From positions 41,451-105,450 of the forward strand of contig JARKPO010000018.1 in assembly GCA_029975215.1 (NCBI GenBank): a stretch of 64,000 bases of DNA, in the 5' to 3' direction. The translations under genes were made by a program, and so were the position numbers. The notes under the pieces were generated by a model. It saw only the letters and a program-made list of their open reading frames with translations. It had not been told where the DNA came from and made no database searches. Every line of letters begins with the position of its first letter. Position 1 is the stretch's first letter. Positions 8,268 through 16,737 of this stretch are shown here, one piece after another. Source of the stretch: Levilinea sp. Lineage in GTDB: Bacteria; Chloroflexota; Anaerolineae; Anaerolineales; Anaerolineaceae.

Positions 8268-9272
8268 TTAATAAACAGCCACCAGATATGCGCCGATTAA
8301 ATAGAACAAAATCGCGCCCGCCAGAGCGGCGTACACCCGCCGCGAAGCCCCCCGAAACTCACCGTAGGCCAGCCCCCACAGCTGCGTCCACAAGTTGGCC
8401 GTCACCCCCAAAGGCCAAGAAATCGCCGCGCTCAAAAAGGCGGTTCCAAAGGTGTGCAGGATATTGCCGCCGTAATGCGCCAGGCCGCTAAGAATACCAA
8501 ATTTGTGTACTGATAACGGCGCACGCAGCACCGTGCCCCACTCTTTGCGCACTGTCAGCGGAATGCCGCTGGAAAGCAGCGCCCCCACAAATGCTCCACT
8601 GGCCAGCAAAGCCATGAACGGAAGCACCGCCAGCCCCGCCGGTTGGGTCACCGATTTCAAACCGTACGACAGTGCCATGGTGTAAGCGGGTGTGAAGGCA
8701 GCGGCGGCGGCCATCAGCCCCAGCGACTTCCACAATTCGCTGGGGGTAAACTGCACCGTGCTGAGGTTTTCCACCTGCTGATCGCGTGCCTTCCAGTTGC
8801 CTGCCACCATCGAGGCCCCCACCGCCGCCAGCAGGAACAGGGTCGAAGCCGCCAGCCGCCCCACCGACAGGTTCTCCGGCATGCCCCCCACCAGTGCCGA
8901 AACCGCCGTGCCCGCCAGGATATTGATCGAAGCCTGAATCGGCTGGGCCAGCAGCAGCCCAATCTTGGAGAGCACCACCAGCGAAAGGCGCATGCCGAAC
9001 ACATACAGCATCCCGCACAGCAGGGTCATCCACACCCGGCTGGCATCCTGCGCCCACACGGTCTGGATGTGCCGCCACAGGTTCGAGCCTTCCAAAATGC
9101 CCGCCACACCCCACACAAACACCAATGAGGTGGCAAACAGGGTCATATAAAATCCGTCAATGGGGTAATTCTTGAGGTACTTCAGCGAGATGAACCATGT
9201 ACCCCATAAAAAAGCCGCCGTCAGGCTCATGATGACAGCGGCTCCCGTTGTCAGCTCAGGTTGAAAATTCAT
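8268..9272 (-). CDS. Drug/metabolite-superfamily transporter (RhaT/GRP-like)
   Basis: 334 aa, about ten hydrophobic segments in the pattern of DMT carriers. The start (LTAAFLWGTWFISLKYLK) resembles GRP/RhaT/ureide-permease type sugar or nucleobase carriers more than EamA exporters, but the substrate cannot be told. Last gene of the GntR-BtpA-PfkB operon, 22 bases after the kinase gene, so uptake of the compound handled by those enzymes is the likely job (inference). Convergent with rnpB. Confidence 0.7.
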   Translation of the reverse strand: MNFQPELTTGAAVIMSLTAAFLWGTWFISLKYLKNYPIDGFYMTLFATSLVFVWGVAGILEGSNLWRHIQTVWAQDASRVWMTLLCGMLYVFGMRLSLVVLSKIGLLLAQPIQASINILAGTAVSALVGGMPENLSVGRLAASTLFLLAAVGASMVAGNWKARDQQVENLSTVQFTPSELWKSLGLMAAAAAFTPAYTMALSYGLKSVTQPAGLAVLPFMALLASGAFVGALLSSGIPLTVRKEWGTVLRAPLSVHKFGILSGLAHYGGNILHTFGTAFLSAAISWPLGVTANLWTQLWGLAYGEFRGASRRVYAALAGAILFYLIGAYLVAVY

Positions 9273-9294
9273 TATTCACTCCGGTAAAAAAAGA

Positions 9295-10248
9295 TTATAG
9301 CCGGTAGGCCGCCTCAAGCGCCCGTTCCAGCCGTTCCACAGCCTCTGCACGCAGTTCTGGCTGCCAGGAGGGAGTTCCAGGGGTGCGCACCACAAACATG
9401 GCTGAAATGGCCGCGTACGCGCCCGCCAGGCGGGCTTCCTGGCCCAGCGCCCAGCCCACGCACAACCCGCCTCCATAGGCGTTGCCTGCGCCGGTGGGGT
9501 CCACCGCCGCCACGGGCACGGGCGGAAGGCACCACATCTCGTCGTGCTCCCGATCCCACACATACGACCCGTGCGACCCGTGCCGCACAGCCACCAGGGC
9601 CGGGCCGAGTTTAGACCAATAACGCATCACCGTCAAGGGGTCATCGCTGCCGGCGATGCCGCTGGCGGCGGGCCAATCGGGCGTCACCGTGTCGGCCTGC
9701 CGCACCAAAGCCAGCATATCCTCCCGGTTACGCCAATCGTCCGACCAGATCAGCGGCTCCAGGGAGAAAATGCACCCCGCCGCCTGCAAGGCCAGAGCAT
9801 TTTGCACCATCGGCTCATCGGCAAACTCGGTGATGAGGTGAATGCAGCGCGGGTTTTGATAATCCGCCGGCAAACCGATGGGATGCACCACCAGTTTTTC
9901 AATCGCCAGGGTCAAGCCCGCCAGGTCCAAGCCCAATTGGGGGTCATCTGCGCGGTATTCTGAATCGTTGTATTGCAGTCCGCCGTGCGGCGTGGGGATT
10001 CCCGACAGGCGTACCACCCCCTGCAAATCCACCCCCACCGCCCCCAGCTCAGCCTGATTGCCCGCCGGAAAATCATCCCCCACGCGCGAAAGCAGGCCGA
10101 CCGAATCGTGCCAGACGCGCGCCCCAAAAGCCGCCTGCGGTCCGCCCCCGCCCAACACCCGCCGCACCACGCGCCCATCCAACAGGCGGATGCTGTCCAG
10201 AATGATTTTTCCATAAATGACAAAGTCAATCATACGCGAAATACTCAC
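9295..10248 (-). CDS. PfkB-family carbohydrate kinase-like protein with GAGN motif
   Basis: 317 aa, ribokinase-fold length. The PfkB signature 2 reads DPTGAGNAYGGG instead of DTxGAGDxF: the Asp that normally acts as catalytic base is Asn (codon AAC at 9481-9483). The N-terminal glycine-rich region (VLGGGGPQAAFGARVW) is kept. From memory, MAK32-like members of the family also carry Asn here, so it may belong to that subgroup rather than be a dead enzyme. The start codon GTG overlaps the BtpA stop (GTGA); an ATG five codons in (10233) is an alternative start. Part of the GntR-BtpA operon. Confidence 0.8.
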   Translation of the reverse strand: MSISRMIDFVIYGKIILDSIRLLDGRVVRRVLGGGGPQAAFGARVWHDSVGLLSRVGDDFPAGNQAELGAVGVDLQGVVRLSGIPTPHGGLQYNDSEYRADDPQLGLDLAGLTLAIEKLVVHPIGLPADYQNPRCIHLITEFADEPMVQNALALQAAGCIFSLEPLIWSDDWRNREDMLALVRQADTVTPDWPAASGIAGSDDPLTVMRYWSKLGPALVAVRHGSHGSYVWDREHDEMWCLPPVPVAAVDPTGAGNAYGGGLCVGWALGQEARLAGAYAAISAMFVVRTPGTPSWQPELRAEAVERLERALEAAYRL

Positions 10249-11057
10249 CGTTCCAACTGGCGCACCAGATCCACATAACGCCGCACTTTTTCCACATCCA
10301 CCGCACTGCCCCAGCCGCCTTTTTCCAGGCAGCTGCCCACAAAAACCCCATCTGCCTCGGCCATGCGCCGCTGTACATTCTCGTGGTTGGTGAATCCGCC
10401 CAAAAACACCGGCAGGCCGGGGTTGGCTGCCTTAATTTCGCGCACCAGAGCCGCGTTTTGGCCCTCATCCGCGTGGGCCACTTCCACGGCGTCGGCCCCG
10501 GTCATTCTTGCCAGGCGCGCCACCTCCGCCGCCGTCTTAGGTTCACCGGCCCAATGGAAATGCATCCCCGCCACTTCGGCCACCAGCTTCAGCCCCTGCG
10601 CGCCAATCGCGCGGCGGTAATTCAAAAAGGCCAGTGGGTTGGCCTCTACCATGCCAAACGGCGATTCCGTGCGCCCTACCAGGGCCGTGCAGCGCAAAAA
10701 AGAACCGCCCGCCACCCGAGCTGCCGCCGCCGAGGCGCTCAGCCCATTCCACATGATCTGCACGCCAATTTGAAAATCCTCGCCGGTGGCCTGCGCCACC
10801 GCGCGGGTAATCACCGCCATCCCCGCCACGCGCACCGGGTCGGCCTCATCCTGGGTGGGATAGACCTTATCCACCGTCTGGATCAAGCAGCCGTCCGCAC
10901 CGCCTTCGTACAACGCGCGCGCGTCCTGCACGGCTTTCTCCAGTGAGCGCTCAAAATCACCTTCCTGAAAGAAAGGCGTCCCCGGCATGGGCAGCAAATG
11001 CACCAGCCCGATCACCGCTTTTTTCTTCCCAAGTGACTCAAAATTCCGCATCATCAT
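10245..11057 (-). CDS. BtpA/SgcQ family TIM-barrel protein
   Basis: About 270 aa. The N-terminal KKAVIGLVHLLPMPGTP and the later GGADGCLIQTVDKVYP, QIMWN and GLPVFLGGFTNHENV segments are those of the BtpA family (BtpA was named for photosystem I biogenesis in cyanobacteria; SgcQ sits in an E. coli sugar operon). No photosynthesis genes are present here, so the photosystem name should not be taken as function. Linkage to a PfkB protein and a transporter suggests a lyase or nucleosidase-like step in carbohydrate or nucleoside metabolism (inference). Start uncertain: three adjacent ATGs (11057, 11054, 11051) and an upstream GTG at 11090. Confidence 0.82.
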   Translation of the reverse strand: MMMRNFESLGKKKAVIGLVHLLPMPGTPFFQEGDFERSLEKAVQDARALYEGGADGCLIQTVDKVYPTQDEADPVRVAGMAVITRAVAQATGEDFQIGVQIMWNGLSASAAAARVAGGSFLRCTALVGRTESPFGMVEANPLAFLNYRRAIGAQGLKLVAEVAGMHFHWAGEPKTAAEVARLARMTGADAVEVAHADEGQNAALVREIKAANPGLPVFLGGFTNHENVQRRMAEADGVFVGSCLEKGGWGSAVDVEKVRRYVDLVRQLER

Positions 11058-11099
11058 CCCCGGTAAATTCGTCCTCGCCCCTGTTCTCACCCCTGGGCG

Positions 11100-11867
11100 C
11101 TATTCTGGCTGGATCGGCTCGCTCTTCAAGCGGTAAATGCTGGTGGAAAATTGGAACATATTCCCGTGGAAGGTGGCAATGCACACTTCAATCGGCACGT
11201 TCCCTTCGATGTAGCTCACCCCGCGAAAATGAAAATGCGGCGACCCAGGGCGCACCTGCAGCATTTCGGCCACCTCGGGCGTGGCCGTAATGGGGACCAG
11301 GGTGGCCTCATTGCGCACCACGGGCGCGCCCATCAGCTCCTCGTACAAGCGGTAAAACGAAGCCCGCTCCAGGTCAAAGTTCTGCATCCTCAGGCCCAGC
11401 GACTCGCGCACCACATTGGTCATAATCACCGCCGGGGTATCGTTCACAAAGCGCAGGCGGCGAAAGCGGATGAAGCGGTGTTCCTGATCTGGCGGCAGTC
11501 CAAATTCCCGCACGAGCGTGTCGCTGCCAATCACCGGCTCCACCGAAAGCAGCTTCGACTGGGTGTAATTCCCCGCATCTTGAATATTGCGCGAAAAACC
11601 GCTGATCTTCTTGAGCGTGTCCTGATACTTCGGGTACGTGATCAGGCTGCCCTTGCCCTGGATGCGTTTGATGAACCCCTCGCGTTCCAAATCGTCCAGA
11701 GCGCGCGTCACCGTGATGCGGCTGACCGCATGAGTCTCGCAGTACGACTGCTCCGAGGGCAGCAAAGACCCCGGGGGCATATTCCCTTCCAGAATCTGGT
11801 CGCGGATGATCAATTTGAGCTGTTCATACAGAGGAACAGGGCTGTCACGGTGAATTTTTCCAGTCAC
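11100..11867 (-). CDS. GntR/HutC-family transcriptional regulator with UTRA domain
   Basis: 255 aa. N-terminal winged helix (SPVPLYEQLKLIIRDQI, PPGSLLPSEQ, SRITVTRALDDLEREGFI) and a C-terminal UTRA ligand-binding domain (about 90-250). GTG start chosen at 11867 because GGGAGG lies 6 bases upstream; a GTG at 11873 would sit too close. First gene of the operon, transcribed from the strong promoter at 11947-11974, and probably autoregulated through the 19-bp dyad overlapping that promoter. The ligand is unknown; the family typically senses sugars, sugar phosphates or small metabolites. Confidence 0.9.
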   Translation of the reverse strand: MTGKIHRDSPVPLYEQLKLIIRDQILEGNMPPGSLLPSEQSYCETHAVSRITVTRALDDLEREGFIKRIQGKGSLITYPKYQDTLKKISGFSRNIQDAGNYTQSKLLSVEPVIGSDTLVREFGLPPDQEHRFIRFRRLRFVNDTPAVIMTNVVRESLGLRMQNFDLERASFYRLYEELMGAPVVRNEATLVPITATPEVAEMLQVRPGSPHFHFRGVSYIEGNVPIEVCIATFHGNMFQFSTSIYRLKSEPIQPE

Positions 11868-11935
11868 ACACACCCTCCCGAGGAAAAATGGAATCGAAGC
11901 CGGGGACTGTGCACAGCAGCCCTCCGGCTTAAGTT

Positions 11936-11954
11936 GCTATAGTAAGATTATAGC
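11936..11954. promoter_or_regulatory. candidate GntR operator (19-bp dyad)
   Basis: GCTATA-N7-TATAGC perfect inverted repeat overlapping the -10 box and the predicted start of the GntR operon. Position and symmetry fit an autorepression site for the HutC-type regulator encoded immediately downstream. Confidence 0.45.
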
Positions 11955-11974
11955 CCAACCTGGGGGGATGTCAA
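11947..11974 (-). promoter_or_regulatory. promoter of the GntR-BtpA-PfkB-transporter operon
   Basis: Minus-strand TTGACA (11969-11974), 16-base spacer, TATAAT (11947-11952): perfect consensus hexamers. Predicted start near 11940, leader about 70 bases. Confidence 0.75.
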
Positions 11975-11981
11975 ATCGGAA

Positions 11982-12009
11982 AAGGGGCAGGCATTTCTGC
12001 CTGCCCCTT
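11982..12009 (-). terminator. intrinsic terminator of the ZIP transporter gene
   Basis: Perfect 12-bp stem AAGGGGCAGGCA / TGCCTGCCCCTT with a GAAA loop on the minus strand, followed by TTTT. It ends the ZIP gene just before the GntR promoter. Confidence 0.8.
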
Positions 12010-12046
12010 CGGGTGTCCAAGCGGATGATACCCCCCTATCCCCAAC

Positions 12047-12859
12047 CTACCCCAAAGCCACATCCAGCAGCATCATCAGCGCAAACCCCAGCATCGCCCC
12101 AATCGTCGAAATATCCGTACTGCCCGTTCGCTGCGATTCCGGGATCAGCTCTTCAATGACCACATAGATCATGGCTCCTGCCGCGAAAGCCAGCGCGTAC
12201 GGCAGCAGCGGCCGGATGATGATCACCAGCGCTGCCCCAAACACCCCCGCCAAAGGCTCCACCAACCCTGAAAGCTGCCCATAAAAGAAGCTGCGCCAGC
12301 GCGAGAAGCCCTCACCTCGCAGCGGCATAGAGACCGCCACACCTTCGGGAAAGTTCTGCAGGCCAATGCCAATTGCCAGCGCCACCGCCGAGGCCATTGT
12401 CGCCGTGGGCAAATTAGCTCCCGCCGCCCCAAACGCCACCCCCACAGCCAACCCTTCGGGGATGTTGTGCAAGGTGATCGCCAGCACCAGCAGCGCGCTG
12501 CGCTGCCAGGTGGTCTTCAAACCCTCAGCCTGATCGCGGGGCAGGTCCATATGCAGGTGGGGCAGCAGCTTATCGACCCCATACAGGAACCCGCCGCCCA
12601 GCAGGAACCCAATCACCGCTGGAAGCCAGGCAATTTGCCCATTGTCTTCCGCCATGGCGATCGCCGGGGAAAGCAGCGACCAAAAGCTGGCGGCGATCAT
12701 CACGCCCGCCGCAAACCCCAGCATGGCATTTAAGAACGAACGATTCACTTTCTTCGTGGTAAACACCACCGCTGCCCCCAAAGCCGTTAACCCCCAGGTG
12801 AACAGAGTAGCCAGAAGAGCCTGTAAAATTGGATTTAACGAACCCAACGAATCGAACAT
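12047..12859 (-). CDS. ZIP family divalent metal transporter
   Basis: 270 aa, eight predicted membrane segments, cytoplasmic membrane. The two metal-site motifs HNIPEG and QNFPEG are present in the fourth and fifth core helices; a His-containing loop (LLPHLHMD) precedes them. It resembles the GufA/ZIP group that imports zinc, iron or manganese. Regulation is unknown, but a near-perfect dyad TTGATTATAGTCAA overlaps the -10 box at 12934-12939, as might be expected for a metal-responsive repressor (inference). Confidence 0.88.
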   Translation of the reverse strand: MFDSLGSLNPILQALLATLFTWGLTALGAAVVFTTKKVNRSFLNAMLGFAAGVMIAASFWSLLSPAIAMAEDNGQIAWLPAVIGFLLGGGFLYGVDKLLPHLHMDLPRDQAEGLKTTWQRSALLVLAITLHNIPEGLAVGVAFGAAGANLPTATMASAVALAIGIGLQNFPEGVAVSMPLRGEGFSRWRSFFYGQLSGLVEPLAGVFGAALVIIIRPLLPYALAFAAGAMIYVVIEELIPESQRTGSTDISTIGAMLGFALMMLLDVALG

Positions 12860-12930
12860 ACGGTTCAGCTCCTTCGATAAAAATGATCACAGAATGCTGC
12901 AATCCATTTGCTCATCTTCTCATCGTGCCA

Positions 12931-12944
12931 TTGATTATAGTCAA
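12931..12944 (-). promoter_or_regulatory. -10 region and dyad upstream of ZIP gene
   Basis: Minus-strand TATAAT (12934-12939) lies inside TTGACTATAATCAA, a near-palindrome. About 75 bases from the ZIP start codon. The 189-base divergent region 12860-13048 holds this and the upstream region of the gene at 13049. Confidence 0.35.
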
Positions 12945-13048
12945 ACGAGCCAAAATTTCACCCACCTTTTTGGGTGATCTTTCCAAACCTTCTCTATCGA
13001 ATAAAAAAAGCTATTCTCAAAATGAGGTTTTCGGTATATAGTGAACTT

Positions 13049-13498
13049 ATGTCAACCATCGGCCCAATCTCACTCTCGGTCATCGAAGGCCTTGCCCTGT
13101 GGCGCGCTCAGGCCTTTGGGGATGCCCTGCGCCTGGATTTCGGCGCTGTGGTGGCAGACCCCTGCTGCGGACGGCTCGATCAAACCCGCGGTTCTTATTA
13201 TATTGAAGCCTCTGCCCCCTGGCTCGCCCAGGCCCCCCAAAACCAGGCCTGGCGCGGCTCCATTCGCGATCAAAGCGCTGCCGCCGCCCTCGCCAGCTAT
13301 CTTGCAAATAGCCCACCTGAAGATACCCGCGTCCAAACCGCCGCCATCACCCCTGCCCACGCTCTGCGCATCCAGTTGGCCGGAGGACTCACCCTGGAGA
13401 TTGAGGCTGCCGCCGTCCCCGGCGAAGAAGCCTGGCGCCTGGCCTCCGGTGAACCCTACACCAGACCCCTCATCTTCACCCTGGATTTGCCAGGCTGA
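13049..13498 (+). CDS. Uncharacterised 149-aa protein paired with the DHH-CBS-NT gene
   Basis: 149 aa, no recognised domain, signal peptide or membrane segment; rich in Ala and Gln, with an AHALRIQLAGGLTLEIEAAA stretch suggestive of an alternating beta region. The start was chosen at the ATG because TATATA (13035-13040) lies 8 bases upstream, so the mRNA may be leaderless; there is no Shine-Dalgarno sequence. The next gene starts 13 bases after its stop, suggesting co-expression with the tRNA nucleotidyltransferase fusion. Codon use matches neighbours. Confidence 0.6.
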   Translation: MSTIGPISLSVIEGLALWRAQAFGDALRLDFGAVVADPCCGRLDQTRGSYYIEASAPWLAQAPQNQAWRGSIRDQSAAAALASYLANSPPEDTRVQTAAITPAHALRIQLAGGLTLEIEAAAVPGEEAWRLASGEPYTRPLIFTLDLPG

Positions 13499-13510
13499 GA
13501 ACCGACAGCC

Positions 13511-16180
13511 ATGCACCTCATTCTCACCCACGAACAGGCAGATTTTGACGCCGTCGCCTCCCTTTTAGGCGCAGCTTTGCTTCACCCGCAGGCGGTGGCC
13601 CTCTTACCGCGCCGGATGAACCGCAATGTGCGTTCCTTCATCGATCTATACGGCCAGGATCTGCCCTTCACTGAGAATCGAGACCTTCCCAACCGCCCCA
13701 TTCAAACCATCACCCTGGTGGATACCCAGTCTTTGGCCACCCCCAAAGGCATGAGCGCCGTCACGCGGGTCAATGTCATTGATCACCACCCCCTGCGGCC
13801 CGACCTGCCCGCCGAATGGGAACAATCTCTGTACGAGCTGGGCGCCTGCACCACCTCCTTCGTTCAGGCTTTACAGGAGAAAAATCTGTCCCTGTCTTTC
13901 GTACAGGCCACCTTGCTGCTGCTGGGCATTTATGAAGATACTGGCGCCCTGACCTATGCCAGTACCACCCCTCAGGATGTCCGTGCCGTCGCGTACTTGC
14001 TCGAACATGGGGCCAGCCTACGCATTTTGGCCAATTATCTCAACCCACCGCTCTCCCCTGAACAGCGCAGCCTGCATGACCGTCTGCTGGCCTCGGCCCG
14101 CAGCCTGACCCTTAACCATCAGAATATCCTCATCGCCGCCGCCTCTGGCGAGGAAATGACCGAAGAAATCTCCTCTATCGCCCACAAACTGCGTGATTTC
14201 CTCGACCCCGACGCCCTCTTTCTGCTGGTGCAGACCAGCGAAGGCATCCGCCTGGTGGCCCGCTCCACCACCGATCAAATCAACGTAGCGCAGGTGGCAG
14301 CTCATTTTGGCGGCGGCGGCCACGCTCGCGCAGCAGGCGCTCTCATCCATCCCAGTTCGCTCTCCCTCCAGCCAGATGAATCCCCGCTGGACGCGGTTTT
14401 CCGCGAGCTGAGCAATGTCCTTCCTCAGCATGTTCGCCCGCCCATCACCGTGCGGCGGCTCATGTCACGTCGCCCGCTGGTGCTGAACCCCGAAACTTCT
14501 GCCCAGCACGCAGCGCACCTCATCCAGCGTTATGGGTACGAAGGCTACCCCGTGGTGGATCAAGGCCGCATCATTGGGCTGCTCACCCGCCGCGCTGTGG
14601 ACCGCGCCATCGCGCACAAACTCGACCTCAAGGTGGCCAGCCTGATGGATGCTGGTGAAGCCTCGGTTCACCCTCAGGATACCATCGAGCACCTGCAAAA
14701 GGTGATGGCCTCCACCGGCTGGGGGCAAATCCCAGTCACCGACCCCGAAAGCGGCGAGGTCATCGGGATTGTCACTCGCACCGACCTGCTCAAGACCCTG
14801 GCGGGCGGTTCTCAGGCTGTGTCCGAGCGTCAAAATTACGCCCTGCGCCTCGAGGCCGCCTTGCCCCCCGCGCGCCTGTCCCTGCTGCGCACCATTGCCG
14901 AAGAAGCCCACAACCGCCGTCAGGCCGTCTACATCGTGGGTGGGTTTGTCCGTGACCTGCTCCTCGACCGCCCCAGCCTGGATTTTGACATCGTCGTCGA
15001 AGGGGATGCCATCCTGTTAGCCAACGCCCTGGCCGCCCGCCTGGGTGGGCGCGTGGTCAGCCATGCCCGTTTTGGCACCGCTAAATGGTGGATCGCTGAA
15101 AACCGCGCCGATCTTGTCCAGCGCCTGCCCGAAGATGGTCATCTGGATCCCCAAGACCTGCCCGACTTTTTGGATCTTATCACCGCCCGCACCGAATTCT
15201 ACGATCACCCCACCGCCCTGCCCACCATCGAGCGCAGCAGCATCAAGCTGGATCTGCACCGCCGCGATTTTACCATCAACACCCTGGCCTTGCGCCTGGA
15301 CGGCCATCATTACGGTGAACTGTACGACGATTGGGGCGGCCTGCTCGATCTACGCCGCGGCTGGGTGCGCGTGCTGCACTCGCTTTCCTTTGTAGATGAC
15401 CCCACCCGTATGATCCGCGCCGTGCGCTTTGAGCAGCGTTTCCACTTCAAAATTGAGCCGCGCACCCAGCAGCTGATCAGCGAGGCACTGCCCTTGCTGC
15501 GCCAGCTCTCCGGCGCACGTCTGCGACACGAGCTGGACCTCATCCTGGCCGAAACCAACGCCCACCTCATGCTCACCCGTCTGGAAGAGCTCGGCCTGCT
15601 GCAGGCCGTTCATCCCAGCCTCACGTACACCCCCGCCATGCAGCCCGCCCTGCTGACCGCCCTGCAAACCACGCCCCCCGCGGTCTGGCAGCTCCCCAAT
15701 TCACACAGCGGCCTCTCCACCGCCCAACGCCTGGCCTACGCCGTGTGGATGCTGCAGCTTCCTTCTCAGGCACTCCTCCCCATCGCCGAACGCCTGCGCT
15801 TCCCTGCGGATCTCACCGCCGCTGTTCAGGCTGCCCAACAGCTTTCAGACCGCTGTGAAACCGTCAGCGCCCAGCCGCCCAGCCAGATCACCGAAGAACT
15901 GGATAAAGTCCCCCCGCTGGGGCGCTACGCCCTCTACCTCACCTGTCCCAGCCCTCAGGCTCGCCAGCTCTTAGAGACCTATACGCAAATCTGGTCTAAG
16001 ATTCAGCCCACCCTCAGCGGCGACGATCTGCGCGCTCGCGGCCTGCCCCCCGGGCCGCATTACCGCCAAATCCTCACCATGCTGCGCGCTGCCTGGCTCG
16101 ACCAGCGCATTCACACACCTACCGAGGAATGGCCTCTGGTGGACGCCTGGCTGAAGGATCACCCTTTGCTGGCAGAGTAA
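13511..16180 (+). CDS. DHH/DHHA1 - CBS pair - tRNA nucleotidyltransferase fusion
   Basis: 889 aa. Order: DHH phosphoesterase (THEQADFDAVAS, VDTQ, DHHPL) with DHHA1 (GGGGHARAAGA, about residue 265), two CBS domains (about 311-435), then a class II poly(A) polymerase/tRNA nucleotidyltransferase head from about 470 (YIVGGFVRD, DFDIVVEGD with the catalytic Asp pair, RRDFTINTLA) and its helical body. Similar fusions are known in Aquifex, Geobacter and other lineages, where this type often adds only the terminal A and a second enzyme adds CC. The DHH half may act on oligonucleotides; the CBS pair may sense adenylates (inference). Which bases it adds cannot be told from sequence. Confidence 0.9.
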   Translation: MHLILTHEQADFDAVASLLGAALLHPQAVALLPRRMNRNVRSFIDLYGQDLPFTENRDLPNRPIQTITLVDTQSLATPKGMSAVTRVNVIDHHPLRPDLPAEWEQSLYELGACTTSFVQALQEKNLSLSFVQATLLLLGIYEDTGALTYASTTPQDVRAVAYLLEHGASLRILANYLNPPLSPEQRSLHDRLLASARSLTLNHQNILIAAASGEEMTEEISSIAHKLRDFLDPDALFLLVQTSEGIRLVARSTTDQINVAQVAAHFGGGGHARAAGALIHPSSLSLQPDESPLDAVFRELSNVLPQHVRPPITVRRLMSRRPLVLNPETSAQHAAHLIQRYGYEGYPVVDQGRIIGLLTRRAVDRAIAHKLDLKVASLMDAGEASVHPQDTIEHLQKVMASTGWGQIPVTDPESGEVIGIVTRTDLLKTLAGGSQAVSERQNYALRLEAALPPARLSLLRTIAEEAHNRRQAVYIVGGFVRDLLLDRPSLDFDIVVEGDAILLANALAARLGGRVVSHARFGTAKWWIAENRADLVQRLPEDGHLDPQDLPDFLDLITARTEFYDHPTALPTIERSSIKLDLHRRDFTINTLALRLDGHHYGELYDDWGGLLDLRRGWVRVLHSLSFVDDPTRMIRAVRFEQRFHFKIEPRTQQLISEALPLLRQLSGARLRHELDLILAETNAHLMLTRLEELGLLQAVHPSLTYTPAMQPALLTALQTTPPAVWQLPNSHSGLSTAQRLAYAVWMLQLPSQALLPIAERLRFPADLTAAVQAAQQLSDRCETVSAQPPSQITEELDKVPPLGRYALYLTCPSPQARQLLETYTQIWSKIQPTLSGDDLRARGLPPGPHYRQILTMLRAAWLDQRIHTPTEEWPLVDAWLKDHPLLAE

Positions 16181-16194
16181 GGACCGCCATCTCC

Positions 16195-16737
16195 ATGCAG
16201 CTCCCCACCCCCCACCCTCTCCATACCCCACCTGCCTGGCTCTCCACCGTGGTCATCCGCCGGGCGGTCTTCACCGATCTGGCCCGCATGGAATGGGAAG
16301 GACAGTATCAGCACTTCCGCAATGTGTATGCCGAAGCCTACCGCCGCGCCCGCGACGGGCTGTCGGTGCTGTGGGTGGCCGATCTGCCAGACGTTGGCTT
16401 AATCGGACAGGTCTTTATTCAATTCATCTGTGATCGTTTGGAACTGGCCGACGGCGTGGACCGCGCCTATCTCTACGGCTTTCGCATTCGCCCCGCTTAC
16501 CGCGACGCCGGTCTGGGCTCGCGCATGATGGAAATCGTTGAAGATGATCTGCGCAGCCGCTGTTTCCGCTTCTTAACCCTCAACGTAGCCAAAGACAACC
16601 TGCGCGCCATCCGTCTGTACACCCAAAAAGGCTTTCATATCGTCGCCCATGAGCCCGGTATCTGGTCTTACCCCGACCACAACGGCGAATGGCAGACCGT
16701 GGAAGAACCCGCCTGGCGCATGGAAAAAAAACTCTAA
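16195..16737 (+). CDS. GNAT family N-acetyltransferase
   Basis: 180 aa from an ATG 15 bases after the preceding stop. Acetyl-CoA site motif YRDAGLGSRMMEIVEDDL and the following strand LTLNVAKDNLRAIRLYTQKGF are classic GNAT. Substrate unknown. Probably in the same transcript as the tRNA nucleotidyltransferase fusion. Its stop overlaps the convergent methyltransferase gene by four bases. Confidence 0.88.
   Translation: MQLPTPHPLHTPPAWLSTVVIRRAVFTDLARMEWEGQYQHFRNVYAEAYRRARDGLSVLWVADLPDVGLIGQVFIQFICDRLELADGVDRAYLYGFRIRPAYRDAGLGSRMMEIVEDDLRSRCFRFLTLNVAKDNLRAIRLYTQKGFHIVAHEPGIWSYPDHNGEWQTVEEPAWRMEKKL

Noticed and set aside
10245..11057. BtpA protein as a photosystem I factor
   Set aside because: No photosynthesis genes in the window and the operon context is metabolic.
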